DNA from: Methylovirgula sp.
Lineage (GTDB): Bacteria; Pseudomonadota; Alphaproteobacteria; Rhizobiales; Beijerinckiaceae
Assembly: GCA_030038595.1 (NCBI GenBank)
Contig: JASHSW010000106.1
Coordinates: 1 to 14,278, forward strand
Direction of reading: 5' to 3'
DNA length: 14,278 nucleotides
Of this stretch, positions 1 to 8,028 are shown piece by piece (within the stretch, counting starts at the first letter, position 1; each line of letters starts with the position of its first letter). The notes beneath the pieces were generated by a model that was given only the letters and a program-made list of their open reading frames with translations, did no database searches and was not told the origin of the DNA. Both the position numbers and the translations under genes were made by a program.

Positions 1-1635
1 ATGCCGATCGACCTTCACGCCGCGGTGCTCGCGGTGCAGTCCTGGATCTCCGCGGCTTTCCTTCTGTTCATTCTGCTCACCTCCAATCCGTTCACGCGCA
101 TCGCCAATCCGCCGATTGAAGGCATGGGTCTTAATCCGCTGCTGCAAGATCCGGGATTGGCGATCCATCCGCCGCTTCTCTATCTCGGCTATGTCGGGCT
201 CTCGATCACCTTCTCCTTCGCGGCGGCGGCGCTCATCTGCGGGCGCATCGACGCGGTTTGGGCACGGCTCGTCCGGCCCTGGACGTTGATCGCCTGGACG
301 TTTCTCACGCTCGGCATCGCGATGGGTTCGTATTGGGCCTATTATACGCTCGGCTGGGGAGGCTTCTGGTTCTGGGACCCGGTCGAGAACGCCTCGCTGA
401 TGCCCTGGCTCGCGGCAACCGCGCTGCTCCATTCGGCCACCGTGATGGAAAAGCGCGAGGCCCTGAAGGTCTGGACGATCTTCCTGGCGATCCTCGCCTT
501 TTCGCTGTCGCTCGTCGGCACGTTTATCGTGCGCTCCGGCGTGCTGACTTCGGTGCATGCCTTCGCCAACGATCCGCGCCGCGGCGTCTTCATTCTTGCG
601 ATCCTGGTCTTTTTCATCGGCGGCTCGCTGCTGCTCTTCGCACTGCGCGCCAATGCCTTGAAACCGGGCGGCTTTTTCGCGCCGATCTCGCGCGAGGGTG
701 CGCTTGTCCTCAACAATCTCGTGCTTTCGACCTGCTGCGCGACGGTATTCATCGGCACGCTCTATCCGCTGGCGCTCGAAGCCTTGAACGGCGCGAAGAT
801 CTCGGTCGGGCCGCCGTTCTTCAATTTGACGTTCGTGCCGCTCTTCCTGCCGCTCTGCGTGGTGATGCCGATCGCCCAAACTCTCGCCTGGAAACGCGCC
901 GATCTTTTGGGATCCGTGCAGCGGCTGTTTTTCGCCTTCGTCTGCGGGGCGGGGCTGATGGTCTTTCTCGCTGCGGCGCGCGGCGGTCCGGCGATCTCGA
1001 TCGTCCTCGCCGGACTGGCGGTCTATTTGGTCATCGGCGCGTTCACGGACCTAGGCACGCGTATTTTCGGGCGCGCCTCCTTGGTGAAAGGCCATGTTTT
1101 CCGGCATGCGCTCGGCCTGCCGCGTTCGACCTATGGGACGGCGCTCGCTCATGCCGGGATCGGCATCACCTTGCTCGGCCTTGCGGCGACCGGTTGGGGC
1201 GCACAGAAAATCCTCGCCATGAAACCCGGCGACAGCGCCAGAGTCGGCCCGTACAACCTTGTTCTCGAAAGCATCGGCCCGCAGAACGGCCCGAACTATA
1301 CGGCGACGGTCGCCCATATGGCGATCCGCTCCGGCGGTGCGCAAGTCGCCGACGTCGATCCTGCCGTGCGCTTTTATCCGACGCGGCAGATGAGCCGATC
1401 CGAAGCCGGGATCAAGACGATCGATTTCGGCCAGGTCTATGTCGGAATCAGCGACGGCACCACGCCGGGCAGCGTCAACGCGCGGCTCTATTGGAAGCCG
1501 CTCGTCACGTTTATCTGGTTCGGGGCGATCGTGATGGCGCTGGGCGGGTTCTGCTCGCTGAGCGATAGACGGCTCAGGATCGGCGTCGCGCGGCGGGTGC
1601 GCAAGCTCGCGGCGGCGCCGCAGGCGGCGGAATGA
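1..1635 (+). CDS. ccmF: CcmF, cytochrome c haem lyase subunit (5' end cut off by window edge)
   Basis: CcmF is the integral-membrane core of the system I haem lyase, which takes haem from CcmE and, with CcmH, attaches it to the CXXCH motif of apocytochrome c on the periplasmic side. The visible 544 residues begin inside the protein: the family is about 650 residues long and roughly the first 115 are missing, so the ATG at base 1 is an internal Met and not the start. The tryptophan-rich WWD segment lies at visible residues 118-137 ([20 protein letters not shown]). Flanking conserved histidines are in [11 protein letters not shown] (H56) and ALLHSATV (H144). Multiple hydrophobic helices follow, with a soluble periplasmic section around 400-490 before a last membrane helix near 500-520. 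The stop overlaps the ccmH start (ATGA), as in cycK-cycL operons of rhizobia. ccmE and ccmI would be expected just left of the window. Confidence 0.96.
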   Translation: MPIDLHAAVLAVQSWISAAFLLFILLTSNPFTRIANPPIEGMGLNPLLQDPGLAIHPPLLYLGYVGLSITFSFAAAALICGRIDAVWARLVRPWTLIAWTFLTLGIAMGSYWAYYTLGWGGFWFWDPVENASLMPWLAATALLHSATVMEKREALKVWTIFLAILAFSLSLVGTFIVRSGVLTSVHAFANDPRRGVFILAILVFFIGGSLLLFALRANALKPGGFFAPISREGALVLNNLVLSTCCATVFIGTLYPLALEALNGAKISVGPPFFNLTFVPLFLPLCVVMPIAQTLAWKRADLLGSVQRLFFAFVCGAGLMVFLAAARGGPAISIVLAGLAVYLVIGAFTDLGTRIFGRASLVKGHVFRHALGLPRSTYGTALAHAGIGITLLGLAATGWGAQKILAMKPGDSARVGPYNLVLESIGPQNGPNYTATVAHMAIRSGGAQVADVDPAVRFYPTRQMSRSEAGIKTIDFGQVYVGISDGTTPGSVNARLYWKPLVTFIWFGAIVMALGGFCSLSDRRLRIGVARRVRKLAAAPQAAE

Positions 1636-2102
1636 TGCGCGCTCTCGCGCTGGCAAGTTTGCTCTTTCTGGCGCTGGCGCCGGGATTCGCGTTCGCCGTC
1701 AACCCCGACGAGATGCTTTCCGATCCGAAGCTCGAAGCGCGGGCGGAGGCGCTTTCGGCGGGGCTGCGCTGTATGGTCTGCCAGAACGAGTCGATCGACG
1801 AATCCGATGCGCCGCTCGCCCACGATATTCGCGTGCTCATCCGTCAGCAGATGCTGGCCGGCAAAAGCGACGCGCAGATCCGCGCCTTTCTCGTCGCCCG
1901 CTACGGCGACTTCATTCTGCTGAAGCCGCCGTTCAAGCCGGAGACGTTTCTGCTCTGGGGCGCGCCGGTTCTGCTGCTCCTCGCCGGCGGGGCGGCGATC
2001 GCGATTTCCGCGATGCAGCGCAAGAGCGCCGCGTCTGCGCGGGTGTTGAGCGCGGAAGAAAAAGCAAGACTCGCGGCGCTGGTCGGCGACGAAAAGAGCT
2101 AA
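1632..2102 (+). CDS. ccmH: CcmH, cytochrome c maturation thiol-reductase subunit
   Basis: CcmH (CycL) keeps apocytochrome c cysteines reduced and works with CcmF in haem ligation, facing the periplasm. The 156-residue protein has a signal peptide (about residues 1-22, ending AFA), then the family signature LRCMVCQN with the redox pair C47 and C50. A three-helix-type segment follows ([13 protein letters not shown], then the conserved [12 protein letters not shown] at 89-100), then one membrane helix at about 107-127 and a short basic tail. This is the short CcmH form; the CcmI part found fused in enterobacterial CcmH is absent and in alphaproteobacteria is a separate gene. Two ATG codons stand in tandem at 1632 and 1635. 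The first overlaps the ccmF stop and is chosen for that reason; GGCGGA just upstream can serve as ribosome binding site. Confidence 0.95.
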   Translation: MMRALALASLLFLALAPGFAFAVNPDEMLSDPKLEARAEALSAGLRCMVCQNESIDESDAPLAHDIRVLIRQQMLAGKSDAQIRAFLVARYGDFILLKPPFKPETFLLWGAPVLLLLAGGAAIAISAMQRKSAASARVLSAEEKARLAALVGDEKS

Positions 2103-2171
2103 GGCGCCGTCGCCCATTGCCGCGTCGCCGAGGGGCGGCTACCTTGCGCTCGGTTCAAGCGTGGTCGCCTC

Positions 2172-2774
2172 GTGTCCATCCTTCTCGCCTTTTGCTTCGG
2201 GTATTTCTGCGGTTCGATCCCGTTCGGCCTGCTGTTGACGCGCCTGGCGCATACGCAAGACCTACGCTCCATCGGCTCCGGAAACATCGGCGCGACCAAC
2301 GTATTGCGCACCGGACGCAAGGATCTGGCATTGGCCACGCTCCTCCTCGATGCGCTGAAGGGCGCCGTGCCCGTGCTGATTGTGGGCCACGTCGCGCCGG
2401 GGTCTGCGCAACTTGCCGCAGCGTTCGGCGCCTTTCTCGGGCATCTCTTTCCGGTGTGGCTGAACTTCAAAGGCGGCAAGGGGGTTGCTACCTTCCTCGG
2501 CTGTCTTGTCGCGCTCGACTGGCGGACCGGGCTGGTGTTCATGGCCGTTTGGATCGTCGTTGCGGCTGCAACACGCTATTCTTCGGCGGCGGCGCTGACG
2601 GCGAGCGCCGCCACCCCCGTCGTGGCGATGCTCTTCGGGCGCTTCGACATCGCCGCGCTGTTCAGCCTGCTCGCGCTGCTACTTTGGTTCCAGCACCGCG
2701 CCAATATTTCGCGCCTTATCAACGGCACCGAGACGAAGATCGGCGCGAATTTCAAGATCGGCGAGCGGACATGA
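2172..2774 (+). CDS. plsY: PlsY, acyl-phosphate:glycerol-3-phosphate acyltransferase
   Basis: PlsY transfers an acyl chain from acyl-phosphate (made by PlsX) to the 1-position of glycerol-3-phosphate, giving lysophosphatidic acid, in the inner membrane. The 200-residue length is normal. All three conserved cytoplasmic motifs are visible: [15 protein letters not shown] at residues 36-50, [17 protein letters not shown] at 91-107 (the Gly-rich G3P site) and [16 protein letters not shown] at 175-190. About five hydrophobic segments lie between them. The start is a GTG at 2172. It fits the family N-terminus, which begins almost at once with a membrane helix, and I saw no better in-frame start. The stop overlaps the dprA start as ATGA, a plsY-dprA pairing common in alphaproteobacteria. 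The 69-base gap after ccmH shows no obvious terminator, so read-through from the ccm genes is possible. Confidence 0.95.
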   Translation: MSILLAFCFGYFCGSIPFGLLLTRLAHTQDLRSIGSGNIGATNVLRTGRKDLALATLLLDALKGAVPVLIVGHVAPGSAQLAAAFGAFLGHLFPVWLNFKGGKGVATFLGCLVALDWRTGLVFMAVWIVVAAATRYSSAAALTASAATPVVAMLFGRFDIAALFSLLALLLWFQHRANISRLINGTETKIGANFKIGERT

Positions 2775-3979
2775 GCGCCGAGGCGGGATTGCAACTCACC
2801 GATGCGCAGCGTTTCGATTGGCTGCGACTGTGGCGCAGCGAATCGATCGGACCGCGCACCTTTTGCGCGCTGATCAATCGGTTCGGCAGCGCCCGCGCCG
2901 CCCTCGAAGCGTTGCCGCGGCTGGCGTTCGGCAAGGCCGTCAGGATTGCCGGCAAAGAAGAGATCGAACGGGAGTTCGCGCTTGCCGAAGCCTGCGGGGC
3001 GCGGTTCGTCGCACTCGGGGAGGCGGATTATCCGACGTTGCTGCGTAAGATCGATACGGCGCCGCCGCTCATCGCCGTGCGCGGCACGATTGCGGTTTTC
3101 TCGCGTCCTGCGGTTGCCATCGTCGGCTCGCGCAATGCCTCCGGCGCGGGGCTCGCTTTCACCGAGCGGCTGTCGCGCGGTCTTGCACAAGCGGGGTTCG
3201 TCGTCGTCTCGGGGTTGGCGCGCGGCATCGACATTCGCGCCCATCAGACGGCCGCGGAAACAGGGACGATCGCGGTGCTCGCCGGCGGCCACGACAAGAT
3301 CTATCCTGCCGAACACGCCGCCGCGCTCGAGCGATTTCTCGAGCGCGGCGCGGCGATCAGCGAAATGCCGTTCGGCTGGGAAGCGCGGGGCAGGGACTTT
3401 CCGCGCCGTAACCGGATCATTGCCGGCCTCGCCCAAGGCAGCGTCATCGTCGAGGCGGCGCGCCGCTCGGGCTCGTTGATCACGGCACGGTTTGCGGCCG
3501 AGCAAGGGCGCGAAGTCTTTGCCGTGCCCGGCTCGCCGCTCGATCCGCGCGCCGAAGGCACCAACGAACTCATTCGCGACGGCGCAACGCTCTGCACCTC
3601 GGCGCAGGATGTGATCGACGCGCTCGCCCGGCAGATCGGCGACTTGCCGCGTCCGGATCTGCTTTCCGAGTCGCCGCCCATTCTGCCGAACGACGAACCT
3701 TTGTGGGAAGAGCTCGACCTCCCGGAGATTGCTGCTCCGCCAAGCGGAGCGGCGGAACCGGCGCCAGCCGAGTTTGCCCCGCCGAGCGCCGCGCGGGAGG
3801 CGCGCGGGGAGGCGACGCGGGCGCGGATCATCTCCCTTCTCGGACCTGCGCCGATTTCGGTCGACGAACTGGCGCGCGTCGCAGAAGCTCCGGCGCGCGA
3901 GGTGCGCACGATCCTCTTCGAGCTCGAACTTGACGGCCGTCTCGAACGGCACGGAGGCGATCTCGTAAGCCTTCTCTAA
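2771..3979 (+). CDS. dprA: DprA/Smf, DNA-processing protein A
   Basis: DprA binds incoming single-stranded DNA in natural transformation and loads RecA on it; in non-competent species its role is less clear. The protein has 402 residues. An N-terminal helical (SAM-like) part spans about 10-95. The Rossmann-like core follows with [10 protein letters not shown] (118-127), SGLARGID (147-154), [11 protein letters not shown] (172-182), [14 protein letters not shown] (210-223) and [10 protein letters not shown] (233-242). A Pro/Ala-rich linker covers about 300-345, and a C-terminal winged-helix domain spans about 350-402. The open frame extends back to about 2117, but the ATG at 2771 overlaps the plsY stop and gives the family N-terminus, so it is preferred. 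In many relatives topA follows dprA; here it does not. Confidence 0.95.
   Translation: MSAEAGLQLTDAQRFDWLRLWRSESIGPRTFCALINRFGSARAALEALPRLAFGKAVRIAGKEEIEREFALAEACGARFVALGEADYPTLLRKIDTAPPLIAVRGTIAVFSRPAVAIVGSRNASGAGLAFTERLSRGLAQAGFVVVSGLARGIDIRAHQTAAETGTIAVLAGGHDKIYPAEHAAALERFLERGAAISEMPFGWEARGRDFPRRNRIIAGLAQGSVIVEAARRSGSLITARFAAEQGREVFAVPGSPLDPRAEGTNELIRDGATLCTSAQDVIDALARQIGDLPRPDLLSESPPILPNDEPLWEELDLPEIAAPPSGAAEPAPAEFAPPSAAREARGEATRARIISLLGPAPISVDELARVAEAPAREVRTILFELELDGRLERHGGDLVSLL
3319..3350. repeat. 13-bp perfect inverted repeat inside dprA
   Basis: Bases 3319-3331 and 3338-3350 are exact reverse complements around a 6-base loop (CGATTT), including two CTCGAG hexamers. The repeat falls in the codons for [10 protein letters not shown] of DprA. 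It would fold as a very stable GC-rich stem in the mRNA. There is no T-run, so it is not a standard terminator. It may simply follow from the repeated LER residues plus GC-rich codon choice. Confidence 0.6.
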
Positions 3980-4015
3980 AAGCCGCGGAGTTCTGCGGTG
4001 ATGTTTGCCGCTGCG

Positions 4016-4246
4016 CTAGGCCCGCGAGCGGTGCGACTCGGCTTCCATCCGCGCCATGTTGAGGAAATAGGTCAGGGTATCGAGCCGTGCGGCACCGGCG
4101 AGGCGAGCAAGCTCTCCGGTCATTTCGGCGATGTATTCGGCGAGAACGGCAGGATCGTCAGTCGCCGCGCGCGCCTCTTGCAATGGCTTGCGCGCCGAAG
4201 GGCGAGCCATTTTATCGGCGAATTGCCGGGATTTAGCCGCTCGCAA
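4016..4246 (-). CDS. Small conserved-looking hypothetical protein
   Basis: No function can be assigned. The product is 76 residues from a TTG at 4246, or 64 residues from the ATG at 4210. I keep the longer form because a sigma70-like promoter ends about 40 bases upstream of 4246, but neither start has a strong ribosome binding site. The C-terminal half is a predicted amphipathic helical stretch (LAEYIAEMTGELARLAG, then LDTLTYFLNMARMEAE). It resembles small uncharacterised proteins I recall from Rhizobiales, though I could not check this by search. It has no signal peptide, membrane helix or cysteine, so it is probably cytosolic. An antisense open frame covers the same bases on the plus strand; its Arg-rich composition suggests a shadow. 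The gene converges on dprA, with 36 bases between the stops. Confidence 0.7.
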   Translation of the reverse strand: MRAAKSRQFADKMARPSARKPLQEARAATDDPAVLAEYIAEMTGELARLAGAARLDTLTYFLNMARMEAESHRSRA

Positions 4247-4294
4247 GGAAGGATCTCAACTGCAAAGAAGCGCGAATGAGAGATACTCGTAAAA

Positions 4295-4323
4295 GTTGTA
4301 GTAGATCTGTCACGAGCCGTCAA
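4295..4323 (-). promoter_or_regulatory. Sigma70-type promoter for the small gene at 4246-4016
   Basis: On the minus strand TTGACG (4323-4318) and TACAAC (4300-4295) are separated by exactly 17 bases. The -35 box matches the TTGACA consensus at five of six positions and the -10 box matches TATAAT at four of six. Transcription would begin near 4288 and reach the TTG start at 4246 after about 40 bases. It lies immediately downstream of the terminator of the preceding minus-strand gene, which supports a separate transcription unit. Confidence 0.5.
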
Positions 4324-4386
4324 CCGCTCTCTGTGTTTCTGCGACGCGTTTTGCGGTGGAAGAACCCTCCGTATGAGAAGGACAAA

Positions 4387-4425
4387 ATGCTAGGCCGCTC
4401 GGCAGCGGCCTAGCATCGATTTTTT
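4387..4425. terminator. Rho-independent terminator, probably bidirectional
   Basis: A perfect 13-bp stem (4387-4399 with 4404-4416) closes on the tetraloop CGGC. On the plus strand it is followed by CGA and then six T (4420-4425); on the minus strand by TTTTG. On the minus strand it begins some 20 bases after the stop of the small secreted-protein gene (4439) and so most likely ends that transcript. The stronger T-tract faces the plus direction, where it could stop transcripts running on from dprA. Confidence 0.85.
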
Positions 4426-4438
4426 GACGGGCATGCGA

Positions 4439-4717
4439 TCAGCACTTTCCCGACACGCTGCCGCCGGGGTTGCTGTTGGGGCCGCCCGAAGCGGTCGAAC
4501 GTTTCGCGGTGCCGCCGCTGCGGTCGCTGGTGCCGCTCGCTTGTTTGTTGCAGGGCTTCACGCTTTGTCCGGGCTGCATCGCTTGGCCGTTCGGACCACG
4601 GGGCGCGGTCGCCGCTTTCGAATGCGCAGTGGGATTGCTGCTGGGCATACTGGTTTGCGCCAAGCACGCGCCCGAAAAGCCGAACGAAAGCGCGGCCGCG
4701 AGAAGCAGAGATTTCAT
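4439..4717 (-). CDS. Small secreted Ser/Gly/Pro-rich hypothetical protein
   Basis: I do not recognise a family. The 92-residue product starts at the ATG at 4717, which follows a clear AGGAGGA ribosome binding site 5 bases upstream. The open frame reaches further back but that extension is not supported. Residues 1-20 form a typical signal peptide (MKSLLLAAALSFGFSGACLA), likely cut after A20. The context SGAC at C18 is not a canonical lipobox, so a lipoprotein is possible but less likely. The mature chain is rich in Ser, Gly, Pro, Asn and Thr, has no long hydrophobic segment and looks disordered. It carries two cysteines, C56 and the final residue C92, which could form a disulfide in the periplasm. 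The gene is followed by a strong terminator at 4387-4425. The 166-base gap back to aceB holds no convincing promoter. Confidence 0.8.
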   Translation of the reverse strand: MKSLLLAAALSFGFSGACLAQTSMPSSNPTAHSKAATAPRGPNGQAMQPGQSVKPCNKQASGTSDRSGGTAKRSTASGGPNSNPGGSVSGKC

Positions 4718-4883
4718 GGCGATCCTCCTCATTCTTTGTTCTGGGAGACCGGTCAATCCAGGTGCCGGACGAACGGTTCCTTGCGCCCAGGTCTACGAAA
4801 CAACGGGCGTCGGCGAAGCGCAGTTTATGGAAAACGTTAGGCAGAGCAGGCGGTTATGACATCCGGTGGCGCTGTCGCTCGGC

Positions 4884-6488
4884 TCAACGCGGCGCAAGCG
4901 TCGCGTAGGCCGGCAAGGTCAGAAACGGGCATAGCGGGCGGCCGAGCACGAGCTCGCGGAATAGCGTGGCGGCTTCGCTGAACCGCCCCGTGTCGTAGCG
5001 CTCGGCGCCGACCTCGCGGCGCACCTGTTGCATTTCCTCCGGCAGCAAGGCCTCGAACAGGCCTTTGTCGCTGACCCGGCCGTCGTCGAGTTTTTGGCCG
5101 TGCCGGACCCATTGCCAGATGGAAGCCCGCGAAATCTCGGCGGTCGCGGCGTCTTCCATCAGACCGTAGATGGGCACGCAGCCGAACCCGCCGATCCACG
5201 CCTCGACGTAGCGCAGCGCAACACGAATATTGCGCCGTAGCGTGGCTTCGCTATGCGGACCCTCGGCCGGTGCGAGTAAATTCGCGGCGCTGACCGGCGG
5301 GTCGTCGTCGCGCGTTACGTCGAGTTGATTGGGCTTGTTGCCGATGACTTCGTCGAACACCGAAAGAACCGTCTCGGCGAGGCCGGGATGGGCGATCCAC
5401 GCGCCGTCATAACCGAGCTTCGCCTCGCGTAGCTTGTCGCTGCGCACCGCCGCGAACGCAGCTTCGTTCGCGCTAGCGTCTTTTCCGGGAATGATTGCCG
5501 ACATGCCGCCCATGGCGAGCGCGCCGCGGCGATGGCAGGTGCGCACCAGCAGCCGCGACAGCGCCTCGAGAAAAGGCTGGTCCATCGTCAGCACCTGCCG
5601 ATCCGGCAGGACGCGCCCGGCGTGTTCGGCGAGCGTTTTTATATAGCTGAAAATATAGTCCCAGCGCCCGCAATTGAGCCCGACTGCGTGATCGCGCGCC
5701 GAGAACAGGATCTCGTCCATCTGGAATGCGGCGGGAAGCGTTTCGATCAGAAACGTCGCCTTGATCGTGCCGCGCGGCAAGCCGGAAAAATCCTCGGCGA
5801 AGTCAAAAACGTCGCTCCACCAGCGCGCCTCTTCGTAGTGTTCGAGCTTCGGCACGTAGAAATACGGAGCGCGGCCGTTGGCGAGTAGCTGCTTGGCGTT
5901 GTGGTGGAAATAGAGAACGAAATCGAACAACGCGCCGGGAATCGGCTGCCCTTCGTAAAGTACGTGCGCTTCCGGCAAGTGGAGGCCGCGCATGCGCGCC
6001 AGCAGCAGGCACGGCGCACCCGTCAGAGCGTAGTGTTTGCCGGTCGCCGGGTCGTCGTAGGAAATCGTTCGCGCATTGGCATCGCGCAGATTGATCTGCC
6101 CCTCGATCAGATTGGCCCAGGTCGGAGCGAACGAGTCCTCGAAATCGGCCATGAAAGCTTTGACGGGAGTGTTCAGCGCGTTGATGACCATCTTGCGATC
6201 GGGCGGTCCGGTGATCTCGACGCGTCGGTCGCGCAGATCGGCAGGAATGCCGCGGATCGTCCAGGGACTCTCGCGGATGCCGCGCGTCTCCGCCAAAAAA
6301 TCGGGCAGCCCGCCCGCATCGAAGCGACGCTGGCGCTCGGCGCGCGCCTGCAGCAGCGCGTTACGGCGCGCCCCGAACAGCCGGACGAACGTCGCTAAAA
6401 GATCGAGCGCGTCTGGGCGCAGGATTTCGGATGCGCCCGGAACCATCGGGCCCACGACGCGCACCGTGCCGTTCTCAATGGAACGCAT
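4884..6488 (-). CDS. aceB: Malate synthase A
   Basis: Condenses glyoxylate with acetyl-CoA and water to malate, the second step of the glyoxylate cycle; also used to assimilate glyoxylate made from C1 or C2 compounds. The 534 residues match the usual isoform A length, shorter than the roughly 720 of malate synthase G. Visible family features include MADFEDSFAPTW (113-124), the Arg pair in LARMRG (R165, R167), the magnesium ligands E249 (FLIETL) and D277 (GRWDYIFS), the stretch GKDASANEAAF (335-345), and the catalytic base D446 in YGLMEDAATAEISR. The open frame extends 29 codons further upstream, but ATG 6488 follows GAGGAG by 7 bases and gives the normal N-terminus. No isocitrate lyase gene is in the window. 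It lies 138 bases after the M23 peptidase gene on the same strand; no clear promoter was found in that gap. Confidence 0.96.
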   Translation of the reverse strand: MRSIENGTVRVVGPMVPGASEILRPDALDLLATFVRLFGARRNALLQARAERQRRFDAGGLPDFLAETRGIRESPWTIRGIPADLRDRRVEITGPPDRKMVINALNTPVKAFMADFEDSFAPTWANLIEGQINLRDANARTISYDDPATGKHYALTGAPCLLLARMRGLHLPEAHVLYEGQPIPGALFDFVLYFHHNAKQLLANGRAPYFYVPKLEHYEEARWWSDVFDFAEDFSGLPRGTIKATFLIETLPAAFQMDEILFSARDHAVGLNCGRWDYIFSYIKTLAEHAGRVLPDRQVLTMDQPFLEALSRLLVRTCHRRGALAMGGMSAIIPGKDASANEAAFAAVRSDKLREAKLGYDGAWIAHPGLAETVLSVFDEVIGNKPNQLDVTRDDDPPVSAANLLAPAEGPHSEATLRRNIRVALRYVEAWIGGFGCVPIYGLMEDAATAEISRASIWQWVRHGQKLDDGRVSDKGLFEALLPEEMQQVRREVGAERYDTGRFSEAATLFRELVLGRPLCPFLTLPAYATLAPR

Positions 6489-6626
6489 GGGTTCCACTCC
6501 TCGGAGAACGATGCCGGCGACAAATCGGATCACGGCGTCGCCGGTCCGAGGTCGCTCGGCGGCGGGGCCTTGCATATCGCGCGCCAGCCGCTCACGGCGG
6601 CAAAGGAGCGTCGGTCGGGGAGAGGA

Positions 6627-7964
6627 TCAGGGGGTGACGGCCGCCGCGACGAGTTCGGCGCCGGCTCTCATAAAGCGCAGCGGATCGACCGGTTCGCCAT
6701 CGACTCGGACTTCGTAATGCAGATGTGGACCGGTCGCGCGGCCGGTCGCGCCGACATGGCCGACAACGGTTCCGAGGCCGACGATCTGCCCGGGGACGAC
6801 GTCGATGCTGGAGAGATGCGCATAGCGGGTCGAGAGACCGTTGCCGTGATCGACCTCGACCATATTGCCGTAGCCGCCGTCAAAACCGGCGCTGACTACG
6901 ATTCCCGCCGCGGTTGCCCGCACCGGGGCGTCGTAACCGTCGATCAGATCCACGCCGGTGTGCAGCGCGGGCGTACCGAGGAAGGGATCGATACGCGGCC
7001 CGAATCCCGAGGTGATTTCCGGATCGCCCGGCAATGGAATTTGCAGCGGCACGTGCGGCAGCACGCGGCGAAGCTTCGCGGCCGTATCGATTGCCGCTTC
7101 GGCCTGATGCGCTGCCGCGGCAAAAGTCGAGCCGTCCGATAGAATCGGCAGAGCAACAAATGGGCCGCCCATGCCGGCGGCGCGCACATGGCGCGGGTCT
7201 GGCGGCACGCTCAAATGGTCGGCGGAGAGACCCGCCGCGGCGAGCGCGGTGCGGATTCGCTCCGAGACTAAATCCGCCGGGCGCCGCAGATCGGCGAGGA
7301 TCGCAAGATCCTGCCGGTCGACGCGGTTATACCGATTGAAGAGAAGATGAATACGCGTCGCCAGGGGCAAGTCCGAGTCGAAGTCGATCGGCGACATCGT
7401 CGCGCCGGCGCGACTCGAACTGCTGCTCGAATCTTCGCTCGTGCCGTTGCGCAGCTGCAGATCAAATCCCTCGGGATGGGGTTTGCCGTCGGCCGGTGCG
7501 CTCGGGGCGATCGCCGGCGCGTCGGTCTGCGGCAACGCCGCAGGGTCGTTTGCCTTGCCGTCGGCAGGACGTATCGATTCGATCCGTTCGGCCAGCGCCG
7601 CGACGAGCGCGGTCCGGCTTTCGACCTGATCTTGACGCGCCGCGAGCGCCCGAACCTGCGCGTTGAAGTCCGTCTGGTCGGCACGCGTTTGCTCGGTCGC
7701 TGTCTCAAGCTCGTTGCGCAGGGCAGCGATGCGATCTTCGTAGGCATACTGCATCTCGACTTGATGCCGGGTGAGGGTCTGGAGAAGATCGTCGTGGAAC
7801 ACGAAATAGCAGGTTGCCGCGAGATAGAGCAAAGCGAGGAACGGCAAAAACCCAAGCAACGCGACGGCGAGGCCGCGCGGCATGGCCAAGGTTCGTGAAA
7901 ACGCGCCATAGGCGAAGGTGAGCTGCAAGCGACGCGCCCGGACGCTGCTCTGACGGGAAATCAT
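6627..7964 (-). CDS. Membrane-anchored M23 (LytM-type) metallopeptidase
   Basis: Probable envelope peptidase, or peptidase-like regulator, acting on peptidoglycan cross-bridges in the periplasm. Domain order over 445 residues: a short basic cytoplasmic tail; one membrane helix at about 31-55; a predicted coiled coil at about 60-132; a Pro/Ala/Ser-rich linker at about 135-195 with a run of six to seven serines near 179-184; a helical middle region; and the M23 domain at about 310-432. The zinc-site residues all appear intact: H335 and D339 in HTGVD, H382 in RYAHL, H414 and H416 in GPHLHYE, so it is probably catalytically active, unlike degenerate activators such as EnvC. The ATG at 7964 is preceded by GGAG 6 bases upstream. 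An 83-base gap separates it from bcp and contains a CtrA-like site, which suggests its own promoter. Confidence 0.93.
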   Translation of the reverse strand: MISRQSSVRARRLQLTFAYGAFSRTLAMPRGLAVALLGFLPFLALLYLAATCYFVFHDDLLQTLTRHQVEMQYAYEDRIAALRNELETATEQTRADQTDFNAQVRALAARQDQVESRTALVAALAERIESIRPADGKANDPAALPQTDAPAIAPSAPADGKPHPEGFDLQLRNGTSEDSSSSSSRAGATMSPIDFDSDLPLATRIHLLFNRYNRVDRQDLAILADLRRPADLVSERIRTALAAAGLSADHLSVPPDPRHVRAAGMGGPFVALPILSDGSTFAAAAHQAEAAIDTAAKLRRVLPHVPLQIPLPGDPEITSGFGPRIDPFLGTPALHTGVDLIDGYDAPVRATAAGIVVSAGFDGGYGNMVEVDHGNGLSTRYAHLSSIDVVPGQIVGLGTVVGHVGATGRATGPHLHYEVRVDGEPVDPLRFMRAGAELVAAAVTP

Positions 7965-8011
7965 CCTGAACTCCGCCCGTGACGGATCTGGACCTGATAA
8001 GAGCCGGTTAG

Positions 8012-8028
8012 GGTTAATATCCCGCTAA
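8012..8028 (-). promoter_or_regulatory. CtrA-like binding site upstream of the M23 peptidase gene
   Basis: Read on the minus strand the bases are TTAG, seven bases (CGGGATA), then TTAACC. The known alphaproteobacterial CtrA consensus is TTAA-N7-TTAAC, so this has one mismatch and exact spacing. A further TTAACC-like unit (CTAACC) directly adjoins it. The site is 48-64 bases upstream of the peptidase ATG at 7964. TTAA appears rare in this GC-rich window; by eye I found only two others, both inside genes. Binding is inferred, not shown. Confidence 0.4.

Noticed and set aside
258..1568. 436-residue plus-strand open frame inside ccmF, and similar long Arg-rich frames inside dprA, aceB, the M23 gene and the AsmA-like gene
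   Set aside because: Typical shadow frames of GC-rich coding DNA; the overlapped genes have clear family motifs in the other frame.
3983..4010. CCGC/GCGG inverted repeat after dprA as its terminator
   Set aside because: Only a 4-bp stem and no T-tract.
3998..4279. 93-residue plus-strand open frame antisense to the small minus-strand gene
   Set aside because: Arg/Gly-rich composition with no recognisable pattern, no good ribosome binding site, and the opposite strand has a better protein and a promoter.
4718..4754. TTGACC-N17-AATGAG as a promoter for the secreted-protein gene
   Set aside because: The -10 box is poor and the start of transcription would fall at the ribosome binding site.
4751..4780. 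GGAACC on the minus strand upstream of the secreted-protein gene, resembling the -35 box of EcfG (general stress response) promoters
   Set aside because: The matching -10 box (CGTT) is not present at 16-18 bases; the bases there read GGATT.
6489..6575. 29-codon N-terminal extension of malate synthase A
   Set aside because: The ATG at 6488 has a GAGGAG site at good spacing and fits the family length; the extension has neither.
8006..8017. Telomere-like GGTTAGGGTTAA
   Set aside because: Only two units in a bacterial intergenic region; better explained as part of the CtrA-like half-sites.
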